From assembly GCA_023424355.1 (NCBI GenBank), contig JAFAEA010000296.1:1-9975 (forward strand): a stretch of 9,975 nt of DNA, given 5' to 3'. Shown piece after piece: positions 1 to 6,087 of this stretch. Each line of letters starts with the position of its first letter. Position 1 is the first letter of the stretch. Source of the stretch: Chloroflexota bacterium (GTDB lineage Bacteria; Chloroflexota; Chloroflexia; Thermomicrobiales; UBA6265). The notes beneath the pieces were generated by a model, which was not told where the DNA came from, ran no database searches, and worked only from the letters and a program-made list of their open reading frames with translations. The position numbers and the translations under genes were made by a program.

Positions 1-419
1 GCCATGGCCAGGCCGGGAAGGGTCTTGTCGCACGCGCCGAGCGCGATGATGCCATCGAACATGTGGCCCCGGCCGACGAGCTCAACGGAATCCGCGATCA
101 CCTCGCGCGAGACGAGCGAGGTTTTCATACCCTCGGTGCCCATGGTGACGCCATCGGAAATTGCGACGGTATTGAACTCCATTGGTGTTCCGCCCGCCGC
201 ACGCACACCTTCCTTCACCTTCTTGGCGAGACGCCGCAGGTTGTAATTGCATGGCATGGTTTCGATCCAGGTGTTGGCGATACCGATGATGGGCTTGCGC
301 AGATCATCATCGTTGAAGCCGATCGCCTTCATCATGGCGCGGGCACCGGCCCGGGATTTGCCATCGTACAAGGTCTTGCTTTGCTGGCGGAGATCGTCAG
401 TCGTTTGCTGGTCGGTCAT
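1..419 (-). CDS. ilvD: Dihydroxy-acid dehydratase, N-terminal part (cut by left window edge)
   Basis: This enzyme dehydrates 2,3-dihydroxy-acids to 2-keto acids in valine, leucine and isoleucine synthesis (cytosolic, Fe-S dependent). The visible 139 codons start MTDQQTTDDLRQQSK and contain family landmarks: GIANTWIETMPCNYN with C57, ISDGVTMG with D89, and GACDKTLPG with C130, D131 and K132. In the IlvD/Edd family these cysteines bind the Fe-S cluster, and the Asp and carbamylated Lys bind Mg2+. The ATG start at 419 is preceded by a good ribosome binding site (GGAGG, about 5 bases away). The C-terminal three quarters of the protein lie outside the window. The upstream neighbour on the same strand is an unrelated exported amidase 106 bp away. 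A hairpin in between argues for separate transcription, yet only about 40 bases remain for an ilvD promoter and none is obvious, so some read-through is possible. The related Edd and sugar-acid dehydratases share these motifs, but the sequence reads as IlvD. Confidence 0.94.
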   Translation of the reverse strand, partial: MTDQQTTDDLRQQSKTLYDGKSRAGARAMMKAIGFNDDDLRKPIIGIANTWIETMPCNYNLRRLAKKVKEGVRAAGGTPMEFNTVAISDGVTMGTEGMKTSLVSREVIADSVELVGRGHMFDGIIALGACDKTLPGLAM

Positions 420-444
420 GGAATCCTCCGTTTTTGCTGACTGT

Positions 445-489
445 GCGTGAAAAACACAGTGGCGCTGTACACAAGGAGTGCACAGCGCC
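445..489 (-). terminator. Candidate Rho-independent terminator after the amidase gene
   Basis: An 8-bp inverted repeat, GGCGCTGT at 461-468 and ACAGCGCC at 482-489, can form a GC-rich stem with a 13-base loop. Read on the minus strand, it is followed six bases later by TTTTT. It lies 36 bp past the amidase stop codon and before the ilvD start. The T run is slightly displaced from the stem, which makes this weaker than the other terminators in the window. No T run follows on the plus side. Confidence 0.55.
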
Positions 490-525
490 GTGCTGCCTCT
501 ATCTTTGAGCCGAACTGTGGATAAA

Positions 526-2259
526 TCAACCCACCGGTGTCGCCCCCGGCGTCGCTCCCGGGGTAGCGTCCGGCATTTCCTGCACCGGAGGGAGCTTGCA
601 AACAGGCGTATCCGGGTTCAAAACGATATCCGGGTCGGCAAAGGTCGGTTCGCGGAACATATTTGTCCCTCGCTCCCATGCGTATGCGAGGCTGATGAGT
701 TTGGTATCGCTCCAGGCGGTGCCCATAAAGCTGAGCCCGACAGGCAATCCATGCGCCAGGCCGGCTGGCACGGTGATGATGGGATAGCCGGCCGTGGCGG
801 TGAGTCCGCTGGCGGCACCCATAAACTTCTCGCCATTGGCGAGATCAGTTTGTGATGCTGGCGAAAAGGTGGGAGCAATCAAGGCATCGAGTTTGTGCTT
901 CTTGAGCACGGCATCGATCCCCTCCTTCTGGCTCAAGCGCATAAGTCGCTTGTGGAGCTTCTCCATTTCTTCGGCATCATCATCGCTGGTGGCTTCGCTC
1001 ATCTCGAAGATGTTCTGGCTGAAGTAGCGGAGCTCCTCATCGGCATGCTCGTTGTTGAAGGCGATGAGATCGGCGAGCGAGGTGACTTCCGGATCACCAC
1101 GTTCCTCCAGGTAGGCATTGAGATCGCGTTTGAACTCATAGACCATACGATCGAATGAGCCTGGTACCTCATTGAGCTCATCAGCAGTGGGGATATCGGT
1201 CTCCATGACGATCTCCGCACCCATCGATTTCAGCGATTCCAGTGCTCCCGCGAAAATGGCGTCCGTTTTCTCGCTATATCCAACGAAGCCGAAATTGGAT
1301 GGAACTCCAAGCCGGGCTCCTTCCAGTGAAAACTGATCAAGCGCATCCGAGAAGCTCTCGTTGATGTGCGACTCGCTCGCGACAGTGGCGTCATCGCGTT
1401 CGTCCACGCCTTTCAACGCATCCATGGTGATGGCGACATCGGCGACCGATTTCGCGAGAATCCCCACTGAATCCTGCGTGTGGCTTATCGGAATCACGCC
1501 GGCACGGCTGGTGAATCCAACGGTCGGCTTGTACCCCACCACGCCACAGACACTCGCCGGACTCACCACTGAGCCATTGGTCTCGGTGCCGAGTGCCACC
1601 AGCGAGAGGCTCGCAGCGATGGCAACTGCCGATCCAGACGAGGATCCGCTGGGGTTACGAGTCAGCGAATACGGATTCTTCGTGACACCGCCACGTCCAC
1701 TCCAGCCACTGCTGCTCTGGAAACCTCGCATATTGGCCCATTCAGAAAGATTCGTTTTGCCCAAAATCACGGCACCGGCTTCGCGCAGCCGTGCAACCAC
1801 GGTGGAATCCTGCGAAGGCGTAGAGTCCATGAGTGCCAGCGAACCGGCAGTGGTGTGCATGTTATCTGCAGTGTCGATGTTGTCTTTGAGCAGAATCGGT
1901 ACGCCATGGAGCAACCCGCGCACATTTCCGGTTTCTCGCTCGGTGTCCAGTTCCGCTGCAATACTAAGAGCATCCGGATTAACTTCGAGTACGGCGTTCA
2001 GCATCGGACCATCAGCATCCAGGGCGGCAATCCGATCGAGATACATTTGCGTCAAATCGGCCGATGTATATGCCCCTTCGCTCATTAGGCGAGCGGCAGT
2101 GGAAATGGTCATGGTAGCAAGCTCCGGGAATGGAGCTTCCACGACTTGCGGAGTCGCATCCTGGGCATGGGCGGCATGCAAAACCGATGCGGCCGAGGCC
2201 GCGATGCCAGAAGCTACGATTGATCGACGCGACATTTCGTTACCTTTTTCTCTGGTCAT
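526..2259 (-). CDS. Exported amidase-signature enzyme, peptide-amidase-like
   Basis: This is a 577-residue amidase-signature hydrolase that would cleave a C-N amide bond. The core from about residue 200 (NPSGSSSGSAVAIAA, GTETNGS, GVVGYKPTVG) resembles Stenotrophomonas peptide amidase Pam more than GatA. The predicted Ser-cisSer-Lys triad is K125 (LLKDN), S206 (in GSSSGS) and S230 (TNGS). The N-terminus has a twin-arginine-like signal, MSRRSIVASGIAASAAS, ending HAAHA-Q, so export by Tat is likely. The C-terminus ends in a low-complexity tail of ATPG repeats. I chose the ATG at 2259 because AGGAGG lies four bases before it; a GTG at 2277 lacks such a site, and the Met at residue 9 (MSRRS) is a possible shorter start. 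The gene diverges from a YggT-family gene, and a CRP-like palindrome lies 47 bp upstream. Substrate is unknown; C-terminally amidated peptides or aliphatic amides are family-based guesses. Confidence 0.92.
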   Translation of the reverse strand: MTREKGNEMSRRSIVASGIAASAASVLHAAHAQDATPQVVEAPFPELATMTISTAARLMSEGAYTSADLTQMYLDRIAALDADGPMLNAVLEVNPDALSIAAELDTERETGNVRGLLHGVPILLKDNIDTADNMHTTAGSLALMDSTPSQDSTVVARLREAGAVILGKTNLSEWANMRGFQSSSGWSGRGGVTKNPYSLTRNPSGSSSGSAVAIAASLSLVALGTETNGSVVSPASVCGVVGYKPTVGFTSRAGVIPISHTQDSVGILAKSVADVAITMDALKGVDERDDATVASESHINESFSDALDQFSLEGARLGVPSNFGFVGYSEKTDAIFAGALESLKSMGAEIVMETDIPTADELNEVPGSFDRMVYEFKRDLNAYLEERGDPEVTSLADLIAFNNEHADEELRYFSQNIFEMSEATSDDDAEEMEKLHKRLMRLSQKEGIDAVLKKHKLDALIAPTFSPASQTDLANGEKFMGAASGLTATAGYPIITVPAGLAHGLPVGLSFMGTAWSDTKLISLAYAWERGTNMFREPTFADPDIVLNPDTPVCKLPPVQEMPDATPGATPGATPVG

Positions 2260-2305
2260 TGTTCCTCCTCGCATCACAACGGTGAATCCAGTGTACAGAA
2301 ACGTG

Positions 2306-2321
2306 TGTGAGCGAGATCACA
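2306..2321. promoter_or_regulatory. CRP/FNR-type operator palindrome in the divergent spacer
   Basis: TGTGA-GCGAGA-TCACA is an exact match to the CRP core TGTGA-N6-TCACA. It sits in the 126-bp spacer between the amidase (minus) and YggT-family (plus) genes. A plus-strand -10-like TATACT follows at 2327-2332 with no good -35. A factor bound here would overlap the -35 region of that promoter, a position more typical of repression. No matching minus-strand promoter could be placed with confidence. The identity of the binding protein is inferred only from the motif. Confidence 0.5.
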
Positions 2322-2385
2322 ATCGCTATACTTGGAGAGGGCAACACAATGCCGTTTACTTCTCGTTACACAAGAAAGACCTCAC

Positions 2386-2634
2386 ATGGGCCTTGGCGAA
2401 CTGCTGATCAATCTCCTCTATCTTTACAGCCTGATTCTGGTGGCACGTGCCCTCATGAGCTGGTTCGATCCCGGATTTCGTAGTGCCATCGGCAAAGTGG
2501 TGTATCAAATCACCGAGCCAGTGGTAGAACCTATCCGTCGCGTAATGCCACCGATGGGCGGTTTGGATCTCTCGATTATGGTTGCGGTATTTCTCTGTAT
2601 CATTCTGCAGCGATTGGTTGCTTCGGCACTGTAA
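2386..2634 (+). CDS. YggT-family integral membrane protein
   Basis: This 82-residue membrane protein of the YggT/YlmG family has two hydrophobic segments (about residues 5-24 and 60-80). Between them is the family signature: ARALMSWF near the end of the first helix, then TEPVVEPIRRVMPPMGGLD. Its length is about one YggT repeat, as in most non-proteobacterial members. Family members are linked to cell division, nucleoid or thylakoid organisation and osmotic tolerance, but the molecular function is not settled. The ATG at 2386 is chosen because the protein then begins at the first helix as homologues do; the upstream TTG at 2332 would add an unlikely polar leader. The ribosome binding site is weak (AAGAAAG, about 7 bases away). 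It diverges from the amidase and is followed 162 bp later by a small membrane protein gene. Confidence 0.92.
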   Translation: MGLGELLINLLYLYSLILVARALMSWFDPGFRSAIGKVVYQITEPVVEPIRRVMPPMGGLDLSIMVAVFLCIILQRLVASAL

Positions 2635-2796
2635 TTCAGCATGAAGGTCCAGAAATTGGCCGTTCACCACTAGACCGACCGACGAAAATCTCTTACAGTG
2701 AACAGGTAATGTGGTTGCAGGTGTGCCTGCCGACCCATGCTGTGAATCACTATCGTGCCAGGGGTGGCGCGGAGATACCAAACAACGGAGCGTATT
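2635..2796. other. Intergenic spacer with a small GC hairpin
   Basis: This 162-bp gap between the YggT-family gene and the small membrane protein gene has no convincing coding sequence. It holds a short inverted repeat, GCAGG-TGTG-CCTGC, near 2716-2729, with no T run after it. No clear promoter could be placed, so whether the two plus-strand genes share a transcript is undecided. Confidence 0.4.
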
Positions 2797-3009
2797 ATGC
2801 TTTTCAGGCTGCTACTCTTGCTCAATATCCTCGGCCTTTCGGTCGGCCCAGATGCCCGCGATGAAGATGAAATGGGTGGCAAGGCGTTCGGCAGTGTGGT
2901 GCAGATTTTCACCGCCATCGGTCTGATTGTATTGATCGTACTGGTTGTGCTCGGAATCATGTCGCTCACCGGCTCCTTTGATCTCGAACACTTCGATCCG
3001 ACGACCTAG
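2797..3009 (+). CDS. Small membrane protein of unknown function
   Basis: I do not recognise this 70-residue protein. It starts MLFRLLLLLNILGLSVG, a short hydrophobic N-terminus that could be a signal or first helix. A charged stretch follows (DARDEDEMGGK), then a strong membrane helix at about residues 30-52 (VVQIFTAIGLIVLIVLVVLGI), and an acidic C-terminus ending FDLEHFDPTT. The ATG at 2797 is supported by CGGAG six bases upstream; a GTG at 2755 in the same frame has no good site and would add an atypical leader. The gene ends 25 bp before a strong bidirectional terminator, which fits a real transcription unit. Support is the ribosome binding site, the coherent topology and the placement; no family assignment is made. 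Confidence 0.65.
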   Translation: MLFRLLLLLNILGLSVGPDARDEDEMGGKAFGSVVQIFTAIGLIVLIVLVVLGIMSLTGSFDLEHFDPTT

Positions 3010-3034
3010 TTCAAAACAAGATCTGAATTCAGAC

Positions 3035-3070
3035 AAAACGATCCGGCGATATACTTCGCCGGATCGTTTT
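3035..3070. terminator. Bidirectional Rho-independent terminator
   Basis: A perfect 15-bp inverted repeat, AAAACGATCCGGCGA at 3035-3049 and TCGCCGGATCGTTTT at 3056-3070, flanks a 6-base loop. Each strand therefore reads a GC-rich stem ending in TTTT. It lies between two convergent genes: 25 bp after the small membrane protein stop and 3 bp after the MutS-like gene stop, so it can serve both. Confidence 0.9.
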
Positions 3071-3073
3071 GGT

Positions 3074-4876
3074 TTACTCGTGAATTTGGAATCCGATGAG
3101 TTCCATCAGCCGGATGGCATTGGAAGAAGTGGCGATACCCGGCCGAAGTTGGTAATCGAACGTCATATCCGGCTCGCCATTCACACGCGTGAACTGCTCG
3201 GCAAAATGCGCCGGTATGGCGATCTGCTCCAGATCCGTGCCCTCAATCAGCTCGAGATCGTGACTGGAAACAGCACCGATGGCGTTCATGCCACCCAACA
3301 GTTGCAGAATGTGACGCGAGGCGATCTGTCGCTCGGCGGTATTTGTGCCTTGCAGGATCTCATCCAGCAAAAAGAGCGCCATGCGATCGTCATCCTGTTC
3401 AATAAGATCGATCACTGACTTGAGCCGCAGAAGTTCGGCCATGAAGAAACTCACCCCGTGGGCAAGTGAATCCTCCACGCGCATGCAGCTAGCAATCCTC
3501 AGTGGCGGAATCACAAATGTCTGTGCACAAACACTCGCACCGGCTTGAGCAAGCACTGCATTTGTGCCGATGGCCCGGAGCAATGTGCTCTTGCCACTCA
3601 TATTTGAACCGGTGACGAACAGGAACCTTCCGCGCGGACCGATTGCGACATCGTTGGCCACGGCGATATTCTCAGCAAGCAGCGGATGTGCCATGTGTTT
3701 TGCGAGGAGATGTTCGGCGTCTGGCTTGATATCGGCCATCGCCCAATCCGGATGGTCGTGCGTGAGTACCGAGAGTGCGGCCAGCGACTCCCATTCACCC
3801 ATGGCATCCAACCAGGCAGCCACCTGGTCACCATGTTCGCCTCGCCATGCCTCCAGCCGGTTGAGCACATTTACATCCCACATCAACAACATTTGCAGCG
3901 GGAAGTAGAGCATCGATCCGGGGGGAATCGAGAAGTTGACGATGGAGCCGAGCCGTCCCATCGCCTGCGCGGCACCATCCAGATTCGCATCCAGTTCACG
4001 CAGATACGCCGAATTGGCGGGCTTTCGCGCCATGAGGGCCATGATGCGACGCGAGGATCCCACGGCTTCGCGCATGGGTACAACGGATTGCACAGCGTCG
4101 GCTGCAGGCCTGGCGAGAAGTGAGAATATCACCAAATTGAAAAGCATCGGGAGCAGCACGATTCCCCACGGCAAGTCGGTCACCGCAACCAGCACAATAG
4201 CCGCCAACACCAGAATCGGTCCGATAATTCCAAGCCAGCGCATCCAGAGGCGCGGCCGCAACCAATCGGTACCAGACGCCCACTCCACCAACGGCTGAGA
4301 ATGAGGCACGCCTTCGTTCGAAGTACCCACCGCCTCGACATTCTGGCGAAGATCGAGTTCCGATGAGAGCTCGAGAATCGCCATCTGGCGTTCAGGCAGG
4401 TTTGAGAGTTCCTGATCGGTGAGCAATGCCTTGTAGAGGGCGTTCCAGCCGTGTTCCGTGACGGGCGTACCGGTACGTTGGGCAATACTCGCGCGGCCGA
4501 CGATGTTGAGATCGCGCGCGTATGGATGCTCTGGGGATACCTCAGTATCCGGTGGGAGGGAAACCTCATCCCAATCATGGTTGAATCGCGCGAGTGAACG
4601 GCGATTCACCTCCTCCATTGAGGCAAAGAGATCCCGCCGGAGACCCATCTGACGCTGTTGGAGTGCAAGACCGAGGAACGCGAAGCCACCGAAAACGATC
4701 ATGATCTGCCAGATTGCGCCGGAATCCTGCCATTCCTGCCAAAGGCCAATGATGGTGACGATGGCAGCCACGAGCCGAAAGTTCCCGAATTGACTCCACA
4801 ACTTGTGAAACTGTTCTCGAGATTTTTCAGCAGCCGCCTGCCTGCTTGCATATTCTTCAGCGATGGATTGGGACAA
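3074..4876 (-). CDS. Membrane-anchored MutS-like ATPase
   Basis: This 600-residue protein carries a MutS-family C-terminal ATPase. The Walker A is GSNMSGKST (423-431), the signature region is SFFMAEL (about 477-483), the Walker B is LFLLDE (501-506) followed by GTNTAE, and the H-loop is SSHD (537-540). The middle (about 260-400) resembles the MutS core/lever region. The N-terminal mismatch-recognition and connector domains of true MutS are missing. Instead there are four predicted membrane helices in two pairs, at about 33-48, 55-72, 214-233 and 236-255, which should place the ATPase on the inner face of the membrane. It also has no MutS2-type Smr domain. Membrane MutS homologues occur in several phyla and have no firmly established role; mismatch repair is unlikely. 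The start is TTG at 4876, supported by AGGAG seven bases upstream and by the absence of any other start before Met58. A strong terminator isolates it from the upstream ferritin-like gene. Confidence 0.92.
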   Translation of the reverse strand: MSQSIAEEYASRQAAAEKSREQFHKLWSQFGNFRLVAAIVTIIGLWQEWQDSGAIWQIMIVFGGFAFLGLALQQRQMGLRRDLFASMEEVNRRSLARFNHDWDEVSLPPDTEVSPEHPYARDLNIVGRASIAQRTGTPVTEHGWNALYKALLTDQELSNLPERQMAILELSSELDLRQNVEAVGTSNEGVPHSQPLVEWASGTDWLRPRLWMRWLGIIGPILVLAAIVLVAVTDLPWGIVLLPMLFNLVIFSLLARPAADAVQSVVPMREAVGSSRRIMALMARKPANSAYLRELDANLDGAAQAMGRLGSIVNFSIPPGSMLYFPLQMLLMWDVNVLNRLEAWRGEHGDQVAAWLDAMGEWESLAALSVLTHDHPDWAMADIKPDAEHLLAKHMAHPLLAENIAVANDVAIGPRGRFLFVTGSNMSGKSTLLRAIGTNAVLAQAGASVCAQTFVIPPLRIASCMRVEDSLAHGVSFFMAELLRLKSVIDLIEQDDDRMALFLLDEILQGTNTAERQIASRHILQLLGGMNAIGAVSSHDLELIEGTDLEQIAIPAHFAEQFTRVNGEPDMTFDYQLRPGIATSSNAIRLMELIGFQIHE

Positions 4877-4937
4877 TCAGCTACTCCTGTTTCTGGTCGA
4901 CTTTGCCGTTGGTTATGATACCGTGCGAAAACACCAA

Positions 4938-4961
4938 AGAGCCGACAGCATTGTCGGCTCT
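4938..4961 (-). terminator. Rho-independent terminator of the ferritin-like gene
   Basis: A perfect 10-bp stem, AGAGCCGACA at 4938-4947 and TGTCGGCTCT at 4952-4961, encloses a 4-base loop. On the minus strand it is followed by TTGGTGTTTTC, a T-rich tail. It lies 29 bp past the ferritin-like stop codon and before the MutS-like start. A -10-like TATCAT (minus strand, 4915-4920) lies just after it and could belong to the MutS-like gene, though no good -35 accompanies it. Confidence 0.85.
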
Positions 4962-4990
4962 CTGAGCAAGATTTCTGGTTTTGCTGATTG

Positions 4991-5431
4991 TTACTTCCAG
5001 CCGTCCAACATCTTCTTCACTTCATCGCGATGGGTTGTTTCATCGTTGATCATGTCTTCGAGCTGAACCACGAGTGCGGTTTCGCCGAGAGCATCGGCCT
5101 GATCGCGACGGACCTTGTAGTTCTCTACCGTCTCGGCTTCAGCCTCGTAGATGTACTCAAGCATCTGGCGGGCATCATTACTCTGCTTCACCGGCTTTGG
5201 CTCAACCGCAGGCTCGCCGCCAAGCGAACTGATTTTATCGGCCAGGTACTGGGCATGTCGCTGCTCATCCGGAATTTCGGATTGCAGGAACTCAACCAAC
5301 TGCGGTCGGTACGGACCGGTTACCTTCGCCGAGTATGTGAGATAGCTGATAACGGCGTTGTACTCGCCAGAGAGGTCCTCGTTGAGACCCTTGATGAGCT
5401 GCTTCATTGTGACTTTGGTCTTCTCTGCCAT
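4991..5431 (-). CDS. Ferritin-like diiron protein
   Basis: This 146-residue all-helical protein has the four-helix ferritin-like pattern of iron ligands. Candidates are E23 (DLSGEYNA), E56 and H59 (DEQRHAQ, an ExxH motif), E100 or E103 (EAETVENY), and E131 and H134 (ETTHRDE, a second ExxH). Such proteins oxidise and store ferrous iron or consume peroxide; this one resembles the short bacterioferritin-like group. Which of these reactions it performs cannot be read from sequence. No signal peptide is present, so it is cytosolic. The ATG at 5431 (MAEKTKVTMK) is preceded by AAAGGA about nine bases away and is preferred over the ATG at 5461, which would add ten residues. The gene is divergent from an ArsR-type regulator across a 146-bp spacer with palindromes, so shared control is plausible, and it ends at its own terminator. 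Confidence 0.88.
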   Translation of the reverse strand: MAEKTKVTMKQLIKGLNEDLSGEYNAVISYLTYSAKVTGPYRPQLVEFLQSEIPDEQRHAQYLADKISSLGGEPAVEPKPVKQSNDARQMLEYIYEAEAETVENYKVRRDQADALGETALVVQLEDMINDETTHRDEVKKMLDGWK

Positions 5432-5511
5432 GGTGGAACTTTCCTTTCGCTTACAGGGCATATTCCTCTACGGTGAGTTGACGCAGTTTGCATGCCATCG
5501 TTAACAGGCGA

Positions 5512-5524
5512 TTTCCCCGGGAAA
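5512..5524. promoter_or_regulatory. Palindrome TTTCCC-C-GGGAAA, candidate operator
   Basis: This perfect 13-bp inverted repeat with a single central base lies just upstream of the extended -10 element of the regulator gene, where the -35 region and spacer would be. It is also 81 bp upstream of the ferritin-like start on the other strand. A bound dimer here could affect both genes. The binding protein is unknown. Confidence 0.4.
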
Positions 5525-5527
5525 GAA

Positions 5528-5536
5528 TGCTATGAT
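5528..5536 (+). promoter_or_regulatory. Extended -10 promoter of the ArsR-type gene
   Basis: TGCTATGAT matches an extended -10 element (TGn followed by TATGAT, five of six consensus bases). It lies 41 bases upstream of the regulator start codon. No good -35 is found at the normal distance, as is common for extended -10 promoters. The predicted transcription start near 5543 falls inside the next palindrome. Confidence 0.5.
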
Positions 5537-5555
5537 AGTGCGTAATTACGTAGTA
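5536..5555. promoter_or_regulatory. Imperfect 20-bp palindrome at the transcription start, candidate autoregulatory operator
   Basis: The core CGTAATTACG (5541-5550) is a perfect 10-bp palindrome. The wider element reads TAnTnCGTAATTACGnAnTA, with 16 of 20 positions symmetrical. It overlaps the predicted start point of the regulator transcript, the classic place for ArsR-type autorepression. Binding by the adjacent regulator is inference. Confidence 0.45.
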
Positions 5556-5577
5556 GCCAAGCCTGGAGAAACAAGAT

Positions 5578-6087
5578 ATGGCAGCCAAGAAAGACAAGGG
5601 TGGGATCGAGAGCTTGCGGACAGATATTCAGGCTCTTTCGGATGCGTTCTACACATTCAAAAACGCCATGCTCACCGATGCCGCGCTCGTGCAGGCCGAA
5701 CAGCAGCAAATGGAGGTTCGCCTGGCGGATGGTGCTGAGTTCGCCAGCGTGAGCGAAGCGGATCTCACCGAAGGGGCATCGCTCATGGCCGCAATCGGGC
5801 ATCCGCAGCGATTGCGGATGACGGTAATGCTGGCGCAGAATCCGGTGTCAGTCAACGAAATCGTGCAGTCCCTTGGCCTCAAGACCACCGGTGCCGCCTA
5901 TCACCACCTGAATGTGCTCACCCAGCATGGAATCGCCGAACAGCCACAGCGTGGAACCTTTGCGCTGACTGCGGCATATGCTCCCCGCGTGCTACAGATG
6001 CTGGAGGCACTCTTTGGCATTACCGCCGCGACTCCAGAAGATGACAGCGAAGAAAAATCGGGCAAGAAAAAGAAGAATAAGGGCTAG
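5578..6087 (+). CDS. ArsR-type winged-helix transcriptional regulator
   Basis: This 169-residue predicted DNA-binding regulator has three parts. The N-terminal 65 residues are polar and helical (a possible coiled coil). A winged helix-turn-helix spans about 66-145, with the ArsR-like first helix AAIGHPQRLRMTVML, the recognition helix LKTTGAAYHHLNVL (101-114) and a wing at EQPQRGTFALT. The C-terminal tail is charged and lysine-rich (SGKKKKNKG). There is no cysteine metal site (CxC type), so a metal-sensing role is not supported. ArsR-type members of this kind can sense small molecules or act without a ligand. The ATG at 5578 follows GGAG nine bases upstream. The gene is divergent from the ferritin-like gene, which is the natural candidate target along with itself. 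Its stop codon overlaps that of the convergent nucleoside phosphorylase by CTAG, and no terminator was found between them. Confidence 0.85.
   Translation: MAAKKDKGGIESLRTDIQALSDAFYTFKNAMLTDAALVQAEQQQMEVRLADGAEFASVSEADLTEGASLMAAIGHPQRLRMTVMLAQNPVSVNEIVQSLGLKTTGAAYHHLNVLTQHGIAEQPQRGTFALTAAYAPRVLQMLEALFGITAATPEDDSEEKSGKKKKNKG

Noticed and set aside
1361..2407. Plus-strand frame of 348 codons opposite the amidase
   Set aside because: It is antisense to the amidase, runs through its signal peptide and the divergent spacer into the YggT-family start, and has Ser/Thr/Arg-rich composition typical of a shadow frame.
2716..2729. GCAGG-TGTG-CCTGC inverted repeat as a terminator after the YggT-family gene
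   Set aside because: The stem is only 5 bp and no T run follows on either strand.
2742..2754. TGTGA near the small membrane protein gene as a second CRP site
   Set aside because: Only the left half-site is present; the expected TCACA at the right spacing is missing.
2945..3418. Plus-strand 157-codon frame crossing the terminator and the MutS-like gene end
   Set aside because: It overlaps the small membrane protein, a perfect terminator and the antisense of the MutS-like ATPase, with no own signals.
5478..5506. TTGACG with TTAACA at 17-bp spacing as a promoter for the ArsR-type gene
   Set aside because: The -35 is good but TTAACA is a poor -10; the extended -10 at 5528-5536 is a better candidate.
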